DNA of 5,783 bases, from assembly GCA_039184055.1 (NCBI GenBank), contig JBCDBH010000378.1, positions 1 through 5,783 of the forward strand, in the 5' to 3' direction. The position numbers and the translations under genes are program-made. Origin of the DNA: JBCDBH01 sp039184055 (GTDB taxonomy: Bacteria; Acidobacteriota; Thermoanaerobaculia; Multivoradales; J023). A model generated the notes under the pieces. The model ran no database searches. It had not been told where the DNA came from and worked only from the letters and a program-made list of their open reading frames with translations. Numbering within the stretch: the stretch's first letter is position 1; every line of letters begins with the position of its first letter. Below, piece by piece: positions 1 through 4,672 of this stretch.

Positions 1-303
1 CAGGTCAAACCCGCGCGCCACCGAGCGCGTCTCGAAGAGATCGCGGACGAGCAAGTTCGTGGGGCACTCCGTGCCGAGCGTTTCCGAATCGGTGACACCG
101 CGACACGACTCGGTATCTCGCGGGCGGCCGTTTACAAGCTGATCAAACGTAGTTCCCGAGTGCGCCAGGCGAGCGAGCTGAGCCGTGACGAGATTGCCGC
201 GGCGTCCGCCGACTGTGACGGTGATCTCGGTCGAATGGTCGATCGACTCGAGGTCTCGGCGGCCGCTCTCCGCAGGCGTATGCGTGGGCTCGGTTTCGAT
301 TGA
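1..303 (+). CDS. C-terminal part of a sigma-54-dependent transcriptional activator (Fis-type HTH), 5' end outside the window
   Basis: The first reading frame is open from base 1 to a TGA at 301-303 and gives 100 residues. No start is visible, so the gene is cut by the window edge. Two helix-turn-helix-like segments are seen. Residues about 28-56 contain 'DTATRLGISRAAVYKLIKR', and residues about 62-99 contain 'DEIAAASADCDGDLGRMV' followed by 'EVSAAALRRRMRGLGF'. The second is the usual Fis-like tail of bacterial enhancer-binding proteins, where a GD(L)xxxAxxLxVSxxxLxRRMxxLG pattern ends the protein. From memory, tails with both segments occur in myxobacterial-type sigma-54 activators. The AAA+ ATPase core (GAFTGA loop) and any sensor domain would lie upstream and are not seen, so this assignment rests on the tail alone. 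The gene is followed by a sigma-54 promoter and a repeated GTGAC site, which fits local regulation. It could instead be another Fis-family regulator. Confidence 0.72.
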   Translation, partial: QVKPARHRARLEEIADEQVRGALRAERFRIGDTATRLGISRAAVYKLIKRSSRVRQASELSRDEIAAASADCDGDLGRMVDRLEVSAAALRRRMRGLGFD

Positions 304-332
304 TCGAGCTGGTGAGTCGACTTTGCTGTTGA

Positions 333-360
333 TTTGTGACGTCACGAAACGTTTTGTGAC
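333..360. promoter_or_regulatory. Candidate activator-binding site: GTGAC direct and inverted repeats
   Basis: TTTGTGAC occurs twice in direct orientation at 333-340 and 353-360, exactly 20 bases apart. The sequence GTCACGAAACGTTTTGTGAC at 341-360 is a 20-base palindrome with one mismatched pair, and GTGACGTCAC at 336-345 is a perfect 10-base palindrome. Three GTGAC half-sites therefore share 25 bases. The cluster lies about 70-98 bases upstream of the predicted start of transcription from the -24/-12 promoter at 405-420, where enhancer-type sites of sigma-54 activators usually sit. That the activator encoded at 1-303 binds here is an inference from position and symmetry. Confidence 0.55.
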
Positions 361-404
361 ATGAAATCTGTCCGCGAGCGTCATGGATACTCGAGTTTCG
401 TGTA

Positions 405-420
405 TGGCATGTTGTTTGCT
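405..420 (+). promoter_or_regulatory. Sigma-54 (-24/-12) promoter for the 103-residue protein gene
   Basis: The sequence TGGCATGTTGTTTGCT matches the sigma-54 consensus TGGCACG-N4-TTGCW at every fixed position except one (T for C at 410). The invariant GG (406-407) and GC (418-419) are separated by exactly 10 bases. Transcription would start near 430-431, leaving a leader of about 62 bases before the ATG at 493. The leader holds a short imperfect hairpin (443-450 with 456-463). The end of a probable sigma-54 activator gene and a symmetric candidate activator site just upstream strengthen the call. Confidence 0.7.
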
Positions 421-492
421 CTTTCCTCGATTGATCCAAAAAGACTCGGCATTCCGCCAAGTCCAAAGAAATGACCAAGGAAGGAAAGACTC

Positions 493-804
493 ATGACAGA
501 TCTCACGTACATCATCGACTGCGGACAACAGAACCCGTTCTGGAGGGGGCGCAAGATTCGACGACCCGCTGATGACGCCGATCAGATCGACATCGAGCTG
601 ATCGATGCCGAGAACAACCTCGTTTTGACGGTGCGCGCGACAAAGCAGGTCTTCAACGTCGACGTGATCGGCTATCGGGGTCTCGCCAACGGACGAAACT
701 TCGGCTTCTTCTTCGACTCGTCTCGTACTCGTATGGTGGGGATCGTCACCGCATCGTCACCACGGGCCCTTCAGGGTGTGTACGGTGCTCATCGACTCCG
801 GTGA
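493..804 (+). CDS. Hypothetical protein, 103 aa, under a predicted sigma-54 promoter
   Basis: An ATG at 493 is preceded by a strong ribosome-binding site, AGGAAGGA at 478-485, seven bases upstream. The gene ends with TGA at 802-804. The protein has 103 residues and I do not recognise its family. No signal peptide or membrane segment is seen. The middle alternates short hydrophobic and charged stretches ('IDIELIDAENNLVLTVRA', 'VFNVDVIGYRGL', 'NFGFFFDSS'), which suggests a small beta-rich, probably cytoplasmic domain. The last 25 residues are rich in Arg, Ser and Ala and look less ordered. It stands alone, between the activator gene and the convergent DUF547 gene. Reality of the gene is supported by the ribosome-binding site, the -24/-12 promoter and the downstream hairpins. 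Its role is unknown, but sigma-54 control suggests conditional expression. Confidence 0.68.
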   Translation: MTDLTYIIDCGQQNPFWRGRKIRRPADDADQIDIELIDAENNLVLTVRATKQVFNVDVIGYRGLANGRNFGFFFDSSRTRMVGIVTASSPRALQGVYGAHRLR

Positions 805-810
805 TGACGT

Positions 811-867
811 TGAACGGCGTCGAACCTCAGGCTAAGCGATCTCAATAAGCCTGAGCGACGTTGTTCG
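811..867. terminator. Long bulged hairpin after the 103-aa gene
   Basis: The inner stem CTCAGGCT (826-833) pairs with AGCCTGAG (848-855) around a 14-base loop. After a three-base bulge (823-825), the outer stem 811-822 pairs with 856-867 along its whole length, three of the pairs being G-U on the plus-strand transcript. This gives about 20 paired positions starting six bases after the stop codon at 804. No clean T-run follows, so it may be a factor-assisted terminator or a 3'-end stabilising structure rather than a classic intrinsic terminator. Confidence 0.45.
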
Positions 868-879
868 TTGAGAGGACGA

Positions 880-915
880 AACAGTAGCTGGTGAGCGGGC
901 TCACCGGCTACTGTT
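880..915. terminator. Strong hairpin between convergent genes, likely terminator of the DUF547 gene
   Basis: AACAGTAGCTGGTGAGC (880-896) pairs with GCTCACCGGCTACTGTT (899-915) over 17 positions with one G-T pair. Only GG lies between the arms. On the minus strand the second arm ends in TGTTT, a weak T-run. The TAG stop codon of the DUF547 gene (908-910) lies inside the first arm on that strand. The position between convergent genes suggests use from both directions. Confidence 0.6.
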
Positions 916-1666
916 GCCGGTTGAGCCCTTTGTCGTAGGGGAGGAATTCGACTTTGTACGAAGTCGGGATCGGTTCGTCGCGGAATTGATTGACCCACTC
1001 GATCAGCGACGGCTTTTCGGCGACGAAATCTTCCTTGAACCACTGGAAGATCTTGTTGAGTTTGACGACTTTGCGCTGAGCATCGACCTGCAAATGCTCG
1101 TTGAGTCCGATCCAGCGCCGCACCATGCCATCGAGCTGCTCGTCAAGACGCTCAGCGACGAAGGCCTCCTGGGGCAGGGGAGGGCAGCTGAACGAAGCAC
1201 AATTGATCGCCGCGTGGATGCGAGCATCGCCGTAGCGGGCGCGGATGATGTTGTCTTCGAGCGATTTGAGCGTCATCTGCTTGCCGCCCAGGGTGATCTT
1301 GCGGACCGCGAAGAAGACGACACCCGTACCCGTCCAGCCCCACACCGAGTCGATGTCGATGCCTTTGTCGAGCACGCTGTAGATGGTCATCGCGTTGTAC
1401 GCGTTGAGCCAATAGGCGAGCTCGGCATCGCGGTCGGCGAAGAAGGCCGGGTGGGAGTCGGGGCTACGCGCCATCAGGTCGGCGATATAGCGATCGAAGA
1501 GAGCACGATCGGCGACCAGGGTGCGATAGTCGACAAAGCCACGTTCGTCGACGATGGCCTGTTTCACGGTGGTCCAGTCGTCGTGCAAAAACGTCGAGGC
1601 ACCCATGGCGGGAGTGGACACGAGGGCGACCTCCAACGTGATGAGTAGTACGAGGAAACGTCTCAT
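908..1666 (-). CDS. Secreted DUF547 domain protein
   Basis: This 252-residue protein matches the DUF547 family. Key blocks in order are a 'W..V' start near residue 31, 'GFVDYRTL' (43-50), 'LAYWLNAYNAMTIY' (83-96), 'LEDNII' (136-141), 'RIHAAINCASFSCPPL' (149-164), 'KIFQWFKEDF' in the C-terminal third, and a YD..LN ending. The length is normal for the family. The N-terminus is a signal peptide: Arg-Arg, a hydrophobic stretch 'FLVLLI', and a likely cleavage site after residue 22 or 23 (AMGA). The protein should therefore be exported. The start at 1666 was chosen because it begins the signal peptide. The frame stays open to 1834, but that extension is Arg-rich and overlaps the SDR gene. The ribosome-binding site is weak (AAGAG). 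The biochemical activity of DUF547 is not established. The conserved His, Asn and paired Cys suggest an enzyme or metal site, which is inference. It lies 56 bases downstream of the SDR gene. Confidence 0.9.
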   Translation of the reverse strand: MRRFLVLLITLEVALVSTPAMGASTFLHDDWTTVKQAIVDERGFVDYRTLVADRALFDRYIADLMARSPDSHPAFFADRDAELAYWLNAYNAMTIYSVLDKGIDIDSVWGWTGTGVVFFAVRKITLGGKQMTLKSLEDNIIRARYGDARIHAAINCASFSCPPLPQEAFVAERLDEQLDGMVRRWIGLNEHLQVDAQRKVVKLNKIFQWFKEDFVAEKPSLIEWVNQFRDEPIPTSYKVEFLPYDKGLNRQQ

Positions 1667-1710
1667 AACTCTTTGTACGGTCGGTACGCCGGGATGGATC
1701 TCGTAGGCGC

Positions 1711-1726
1711 GTAAGCCTTGGCTTAC
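1711..1726. repeat. Perfect short hairpin overlapping the SDR stop codon
   Basis: GTAAGCC (1711-1717) and GGCTTAC (1720-1726) are perfect inverted arms around TT. The TAA stop of the SDR gene (1725-1723 on the minus strand) is inside one arm. No T-run follows on the minus strand, so full termination is unlikely. It may lower or shape read-through from the SDR gene into the DUF547 gene, or protect an mRNA end. Confidence 0.4.
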
Positions 1727-2433
1727 ACCGTCGCGAGCTGGGAGCGGTCGCGAAAACGAATCACGGCGCCGTCGGGATGGCCTTCGGCGGCGATCCGGAC
1801 GCAGAACGAACCGACTTCGTCGGCGGTGAGCCACGAGGTCGGACCTTCGGGACGGGTGCGACTGATGATCGGTGTCTCGAGCAGCAAGGAATGAATACGA
1901 ACCGGCTGGTTTTCGTTTTCCTTCGCCAGCGCCCGCGCCATCATCATCTGACCCGCCGCGACGATCGAGATCGGCGCCGACTTGGGCAGCGGCGTCAGGG
2001 CCGCGCCACCGTTGATCATCGTGTAGCTACCGGCGCTCGTGATCACCAGCGGCAGAAAGTGCTGCACGGCGATCAGATGCGCGGTGAGGTTGTTGGCGAG
2101 CACCTGATTCCAGCTGTCGAGGTCGACATCGACCAGGGGAGCACCCTGCCACCAGCCGCCGATCGACGCCACCACCGCATCGAGATGACCGAAGTGATCG
2201 AGCACGGCGGCACGTACCGCCTCGGCGCCTTCGATACTGCCGATATGACCGACCATGGTGAGGAGACGATCCTCGGCACGCTCGGCGAGCGCCTCGGTCA
2301 GCGAATCCAGTTTCGCCTGGGAACGGGACGGGACGAGCACGGTCGCGCCAGCGTCGAGATACGCGCCGACGATGCCTTCGCCGACCGCGCCAGCGCCACC
2401 AGCGATGAGCGCGGTTTTACCTTGCAGAATCAT
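1723..2433 (-). CDS. SDR-fold (short-chain dehydrogenase-like) protein lacking the catalytic Ser-Tyr-Lys
   Basis: This 236-residue protein has the SDR Rossmann fold. The nucleotide-binding loop is 'AGGAGAVGEG' (residues 11-20), with Ala where the middle glycine of GxxxGxG usually sits. 'PSR' (35-37) after the second strand is often linked to NADP preference. 'LDAVVASIGGW' (84-94) replaces the NNAG block, and 'NNLTAH' (114-119) carries the structural Asn. The active-site region is unusual. Aligning 'ISIVAAGQMMMARALAKE' (155-172) to the canonical YxxxK helix puts Ile155 at the Tyr and Ala159 at the Lys, and Gly142/143 falls at the Ser. Standard dehydrogenase chemistry is therefore doubtful; a binding, regulatory or altered catalytic role is inferred. 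The ATG at 2433 was chosen because GAGGA ends six bases before it. The in-frame ATG at 2439 directly abuts that site and would add two residues. It is followed at 56 bases by the DUF547 gene, probably on one transcript. Confidence 0.85.
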   Translation of the reverse strand: MILQGKTALIAGGAGAVGEGIVGAYLDAGATVLVPSRSQAKLDSLTEALAERAEDRLLTMVGHIGSIEGAEAVRAAVLDHFGHLDAVVASIGGWWQGAPLVDVDLDSWNQVLANNLTAHLIAVQHFLPLVITSAGSYTMINGGAALTPLPKSAPISIVAAGQMMMARALAKENENQPVRIHSLLLETPIISRTRPEGPTSWLTADEVGSFCVRIAAEGHPDGAVIRFRDRSQLATV

Positions 2434-2466
2434 TCGCATTCCTCGGAGCCAAAGAAGAGAAAGGAG

Positions 2467-2488
2467 ACGTTACCCGGACAGGCAACGT
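2467..2488. promoter_or_regulatory. Imperfect palindrome in the SDR gene leader (possible operator)
   Basis: ACGTTACC (2467-2474) and GGCAACGT (2481-2488) are inverted arms with one mismatch around a six-base spacer. The site ends about 33 bases upstream of the SDR start codon, where a repressor operator could act. No convincing -35/-10 pair was found in the same stretch, and the site has no independent support. Confidence 0.25.
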
Positions 2489-2529
2489 GAAACCGATCTC
2501 CAATCATCGCACGACTCGACCACAACGAC

Positions 2530-2559
2530 AAAAGCGCGTGGCGAAAACCACCACGCGCT
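2530..2559 (-). terminator. Intrinsic terminator of the bactofilin gene
   Basis: Read on the minus strand, AGCGCGTGG (2559-2551) pairs perfectly with CCACGCGCT (2541-2533). The loop is nine bases, and the second arm runs into TTTTGTCGTT. It starts 25 bases after the bactofilin stop codon, so that gene is probably a single unit separate from the SDR gene downstream. A second small hairpin (CGTTTC 2563-2568 with GAAACG 2574-2579) lies between the stop and this terminator. Confidence 0.75.
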
Positions 2560-2583
2560 CGTCGTTTCGGAATGAAACGGGGC

Positions 2584-2931
2584 TCAGCTGGCGTTCTTGC
2601 CCGTTCGCATTTCGACCGAGCCTTCGAAGAACGCACCGTCGTCGATCGACAGTGAGCTCGTCTTCAACTCGGCGGTGACTTTGCAGCCATTGCGAAGGTG
2701 GATACGGTTGTGCGCTTGCGCCTTGCCTTCCAGCTCGCCCTCGATGGCCACTTCCTGCGCTTCCACGTTGCCGTGGACCGCGCCACCCGAACGCACGGTC
2801 AGGGCTTTTTCGGTGGTTGCCGTTCCGTCGAGAGTGCCCCAGATCTCGATCGGCGGGGCACCGGTGATCTCGCCTACGATCTTGGTACCGGCGGCGATAA
2901 TCGATGTCTGGTCACGTCCTTGGTCGCTCAT
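2584..2931 (-). CDS. Bactofilin (polymer-forming cytoskeletal protein)
   Basis: This 115-residue protein shows the bactofilin pattern: a short polar N-terminal tail (residues 1-10), then a right-handed beta-helix built from short repeating strands. Examples are 'IIAAGTKIVGEITG' (11-24), 'IEIWGTLDGTA', 'LTVRSGGAVHGNVEA', 'VAIEGELEGKA', 'IHLRNGCKVTAEL' and 'LSIDDGAFFEGSVEM'. A short polar tail follows. Bactofilins polymerise without nucleotide into filaments that scaffold envelope enzymes, shape or chromosome-organising factors. The length is at the compact end of the family. The start at 2931 is set by the GAGGAG site six bases upstream in the minus direction. The frame is open further upstream to 3030, but that part has no bactofilin pattern. 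It is divergent from the VWA-FHA gene and followed by its own terminator. Nothing shows a partner in the window. Confidence 0.92.
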   Translation of the reverse strand: MSDQGRDQTSIIAAGTKIVGEITGAPPIEIWGTLDGTATTEKALTVRSGGAVHGNVEAQEVAIEGELEGKAQAHNRIHLRNGCKVTAELKTSSLSIDDGAFFEGSVEMRTGKNAS

Positions 2932-2964
2932 CGGCTTCTCCTCGATGACATATGAGGTTGGCAG

Positions 2965-2993
2965 AAGGTAGCACATCCACACGGGGCTGTGGA
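2965..2993 (-). promoter_or_regulatory. Possible promoter of the bactofilin gene
   Basis: On the minus strand, TCCACA (2993-2988) and TACCTT (2970-2965) are separated by 17 bases, and the second is preceded by TGC as in extended -10 elements. Matches to the housekeeping consensus are partial (four of six and three of six). The spacer contains one arm of an inverted repeat (CCACA 2977-2981 with TGTGG 2988-2992), which could be a binding site. The start codon is 33 bases downstream of the -10 candidate. Confidence 0.3.
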
Positions 2994-3037
2994 GGCGGTC
3001 GAGGCGATCGATTGCACCCCGTTCGGACAACCTTCAG

Positions 3038-3222
3038 CTAGACCGCATGTCTCACCAAACGTCGTTGCGAGGCTCGCAACCGTGCGTGAGATCTGGGCAG
3101 CGCAGGGATGAGCGACCGGCGGCGTACCCGAAGGTACGTCGAGGGAGCGAAGAGCGAGTACGCCCAGAGATCGCGTGCGTTTGCGAGCTGCAGCCGACGG
3201 TTTGGTGAGACATGTGGGCTAG
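3038..3222. repeat. 185-base imperfect palindrome (inverted-repeat element) in the divergent intergenic region
   Basis: The ends 3038-3060 and 3200-3222 are inverted copies with 21 of 23 positions identical, including a perfect 15-base core (CATGTCTCACCAAAC at 3046-3060). Pairing continues inward through GCTCGCAA (3072-3079) with TTGCGAGC (3181-3188), then a block ending ATCTGGGC / GCCCAGAGAT with scattered changes. The centre is a hairpin, GGCGTACC (3121-3128) with GGTACGTC (3133-3140), around CGAA. The left arm also holds a separate perfect palindrome, GTTGCGAG-G-CTCGCAAC (3064-3080). Several arm differences are of the kind that keep G-U pairing in RNA. It encodes no plausible protein. Possible identities are a non-autonomous inverted-repeat element, a dispersed palindromic repeat, or a structured leader of the VWA-FHA transcript. 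The sequence alone does not decide. Confidence 0.75.
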
Positions 3223-3226
3223 ACTG

Positions 3227-4621
3227 ATGACCTCGATGTCGACGATTCACCTACGCGTCTTCACAATCCTCGTTTTCGTCCTCGGGATGGCGCCCGCGGT
3301 CGCTGCCCAGCCCATCCCTCTCGTCGTGGCGGTCGACACCAGTCGTTCGCTCAGCGCCACGGAGCTCGATGCGGTCGCCGACCGGCTGCGGCCGATGCTC
3401 GAAGGCCTCGATCCGAGCACCCCCACGGGTCTTCTCGCGTTCGACGACGAGCCCCGTTGGATGGTCGAGATCGGCGCGACTCCGGCGCAGGTCGTGGCCG
3501 CGCTCGACGACCTCGAGGTCGATGGCGACTTCACCTTGCTCAACGACGCGTTGTTCACCGCGTCGCGGGCGCTCGACGACGGCGGCGTGGTGATCCTGGT
3601 CACCGACGGTCGCGACGAGCAGAGCGCCACCACCGTCGAGGACATCGCGCGCCGTGCCGAGGAACAGGGTGTGCCGATCCTCGCCGCAGGGATCGGGCGA
3701 CGGGTCGAGGTGCTGGCGTTACGACGGCTGGCGATGGTAACCGACGGGCACTACCTCGGTCGGCTCGACACGGTGGAGGATCGCAGCGTCGAAGCGGCCC
3801 TGACCGCGGCGCGTGGCGCGGTACGCGCGGTGCGTAGTCGCCGAGCGCCGACCGCGACGGTCACCGAGGCCGCTCCCGGGTCGATTCCTTTGACCGCGAC
3901 GACGCCTCGGGAAAACGCCGCCTCTCCCGCTGCCGCGAGTCCTTCATCCGAACGATCCGTGCCACCGTTTCCGTGGCTGCCGATCCTGCTTTCGGCCACT
4001 CTGGCGGCATTGGTCGCGCTGGCGGTGGTGTGGCTCCGCGACCGCCGTTTGGCCGCCGAGCCCTCGAACGACAATCCTTTCGTCGGTGAGCTGCCTCCCG
4101 TGGCTCCCGCTCCGTCGGAAGCCGGTGCCGGTCCGATCGACGATCCGGGCGCGATCACTGAACGTCTGCCGATTCATCGGCAGATGGAGGATCAGCTGCT
4201 CAACCAGCCGGTGTTGCCCGGTGAGCAGGCGCGTGAGATGACCGGCAATACGATCGTCTTCGACATGCTCGACAATGGGGAGGTGCTCGAGCACACTCGT
4301 GTGCTGCGGCGACGTGGCGTATTATGGGTGAGAGAGCCTGGCGAAGATGCGCGTTCTTTCGAGCTCGACGACGATCGTGCGTTTGCCATCGGGCGTCTCG
4401 GTGGGGGCAACACCCTCGATCTTCGCGACCCCGCCCTGTCGGCCCAGCACTGTCGGATCGTGCCTTTCACCGGCGCGCATTACCTGCTCGACCTCACGTC
4501 GACCAACGGTAGCTTCGTCAACGGGCAGCGCGTGCTCGGTGCCACCGCGTTGAAATCGGGTGACAACGTTCGCGTCGGTCAGGTCGAGATGGTTTACCGA
4601 AGCAACACCGAGAGCTTTTGA
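3227..4621 (+). CDS. Membrane protein with signal peptide, VWA domain, transmembrane helix and FHA domain
   Basis: Numbering from the ATG at 3227 gives 464 residues. A signal peptide covers about 1-27 (cleavage after AVAA). A von Willebrand factor A domain follows (about 32-195) with the metal site DTSRS (37-41), Thr103 and Asp127 in 'VTDGRD', all intact. A low-complexity Ala/Pro/Ser/Thr linker (about 205-247) leads to one transmembrane helix (about 251-273, followed by RDRR). A second acidic/Pro linker ends in an FHA domain (about 377-459) with 'IGR' (388-390), 'SAQH' (405-408) and 'STNGSFVNG' (425-433), the phosphothreonine-binding residues. Expected topology is VWA in the periplasm and FHA in the cytoplasm. 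The start is uncertain: ATGs at 3212, 3227 and 3236 are in frame and none has a good ribosome-binding site. The one at 3212 lies within the palindrome arm and adds five residues. The choice-of-anchor B gene follows after 30 bases with no terminator, so the two are probably co-transcribed. Confidence 0.9.
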   Translation: MTSMSTIHLRVFTILVFVLGMAPAVAAQPIPLVVAVDTSRSLSATELDAVADRLRPMLEGLDPSTPTGLLAFDDEPRWMVEIGATPAQVVAALDDLEVDGDFTLLNDALFTASRALDDGGVVILVTDGRDEQSATTVEDIARRAEEQGVPILAAGIGRRVEVLALRRLAMVTDGHYLGRLDTVEDRSVEAALTAARGAVRAVRSRRAPTATVTEAAPGSIPLTATTPRENAASPAAASPSSERSVPPFPWLPILLSATLAALVALAVVWLRDRRLAAEPSNDNPFVGELPPVAPAPSEAGAGPIDDPGAITERLPIHRQMEDQLLNQPVLPGEQAREMTGNTIVFDMLDNGEVLEHTRVLRRRGVLWVREPGEDARSFELDDDRAFAIGRLGGGNTLDLRDPALSAQHCRIVPFTGAHYLLDLTSTNGSFVNGQRVLGATALKSGDNVRVGQVEMVYRSNTESF

Positions 4622-4640
4622 ATCGACGAGCTTTCGACTC

Positions 4641-4672
4641 GGAGGAGTCCCATGCGTTCTGGAGGTTCTATG
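4641..4672 (+). promoter_or_regulatory. Two tandem ribosome-binding site/ATG pairs for the choice-of-anchor B gene
   Basis: GGAGGAG at 4641-4647 precedes the ATG at 4652, and GGAGG at 4661-4665 precedes a second ATG at 4670 by four bases. The two ATGs are in frame and six codons apart. The first has the better spacing and is taken as the start. The second gives a more typical signal peptide beginning Met-Arg-Leu. Either or both may be used. Confidence 0.5.

Noticed and set aside
143..478. Minus-strand open frame of 111 codons opposite the activator tail and the promoter region
   Set aside because: It reads as Arg/His/Ser-rich low-complexity sequence, is antisense to a clearly recognisable Fis-type HTH coding end, and runs through the sigma-54 promoter.
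471..575. Short frame from the ATG at 471 overlapping the start of the 103-aa gene
   Set aside because: It has no ribosome-binding site, is out of frame with the better-supported start at 493, and ends after about 34 codons.
914..1648. Plus-strand open frame of 244 codons antisense to the DUF547 gene
   Set aside because: The minus strand encodes an unmistakable DUF547 protein. The long antisense frame is expected from high-GC codon bias and shows no domain.
1667..1834. N-terminal extension of the DUF547 frame by 56 residues
   Set aside because: The extension is Arg-rich, overlaps the SDR gene, and would bury a clear signal peptide that starts at 1666.
1777..2490. Plus-strand open frame of 237 codons antisense to the SDR gene
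   Set aside because: It is Arg/His/Asp-rich without a domain pattern and mirrors the codon bias of the SDR gene, which has a proper ribosome-binding site.
2932..3030. N-terminal extension of the bactofilin frame by 33 residues
   Set aside because: It lacks the bactofilin repeat pattern, and the ATG at 2931 has a strong GAGGAG site at proper spacing.
3038..3222. Insertion sequence or transfer RNA/riboswitch interpretation of the palindrome
   Set aside because: No transposase frame is present, no cloverleaf or known riboswitch core was recognised, and no clear target-site duplication flanks the element. It is therefore listed only as an inverted-repeat element.
3038..3250. Minus-strand open frame of 70 codons over the large palindrome
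   Set aside because: The frame only translates the inverted repeat. Its composition is Arg/Ser-rich and it has no domain.
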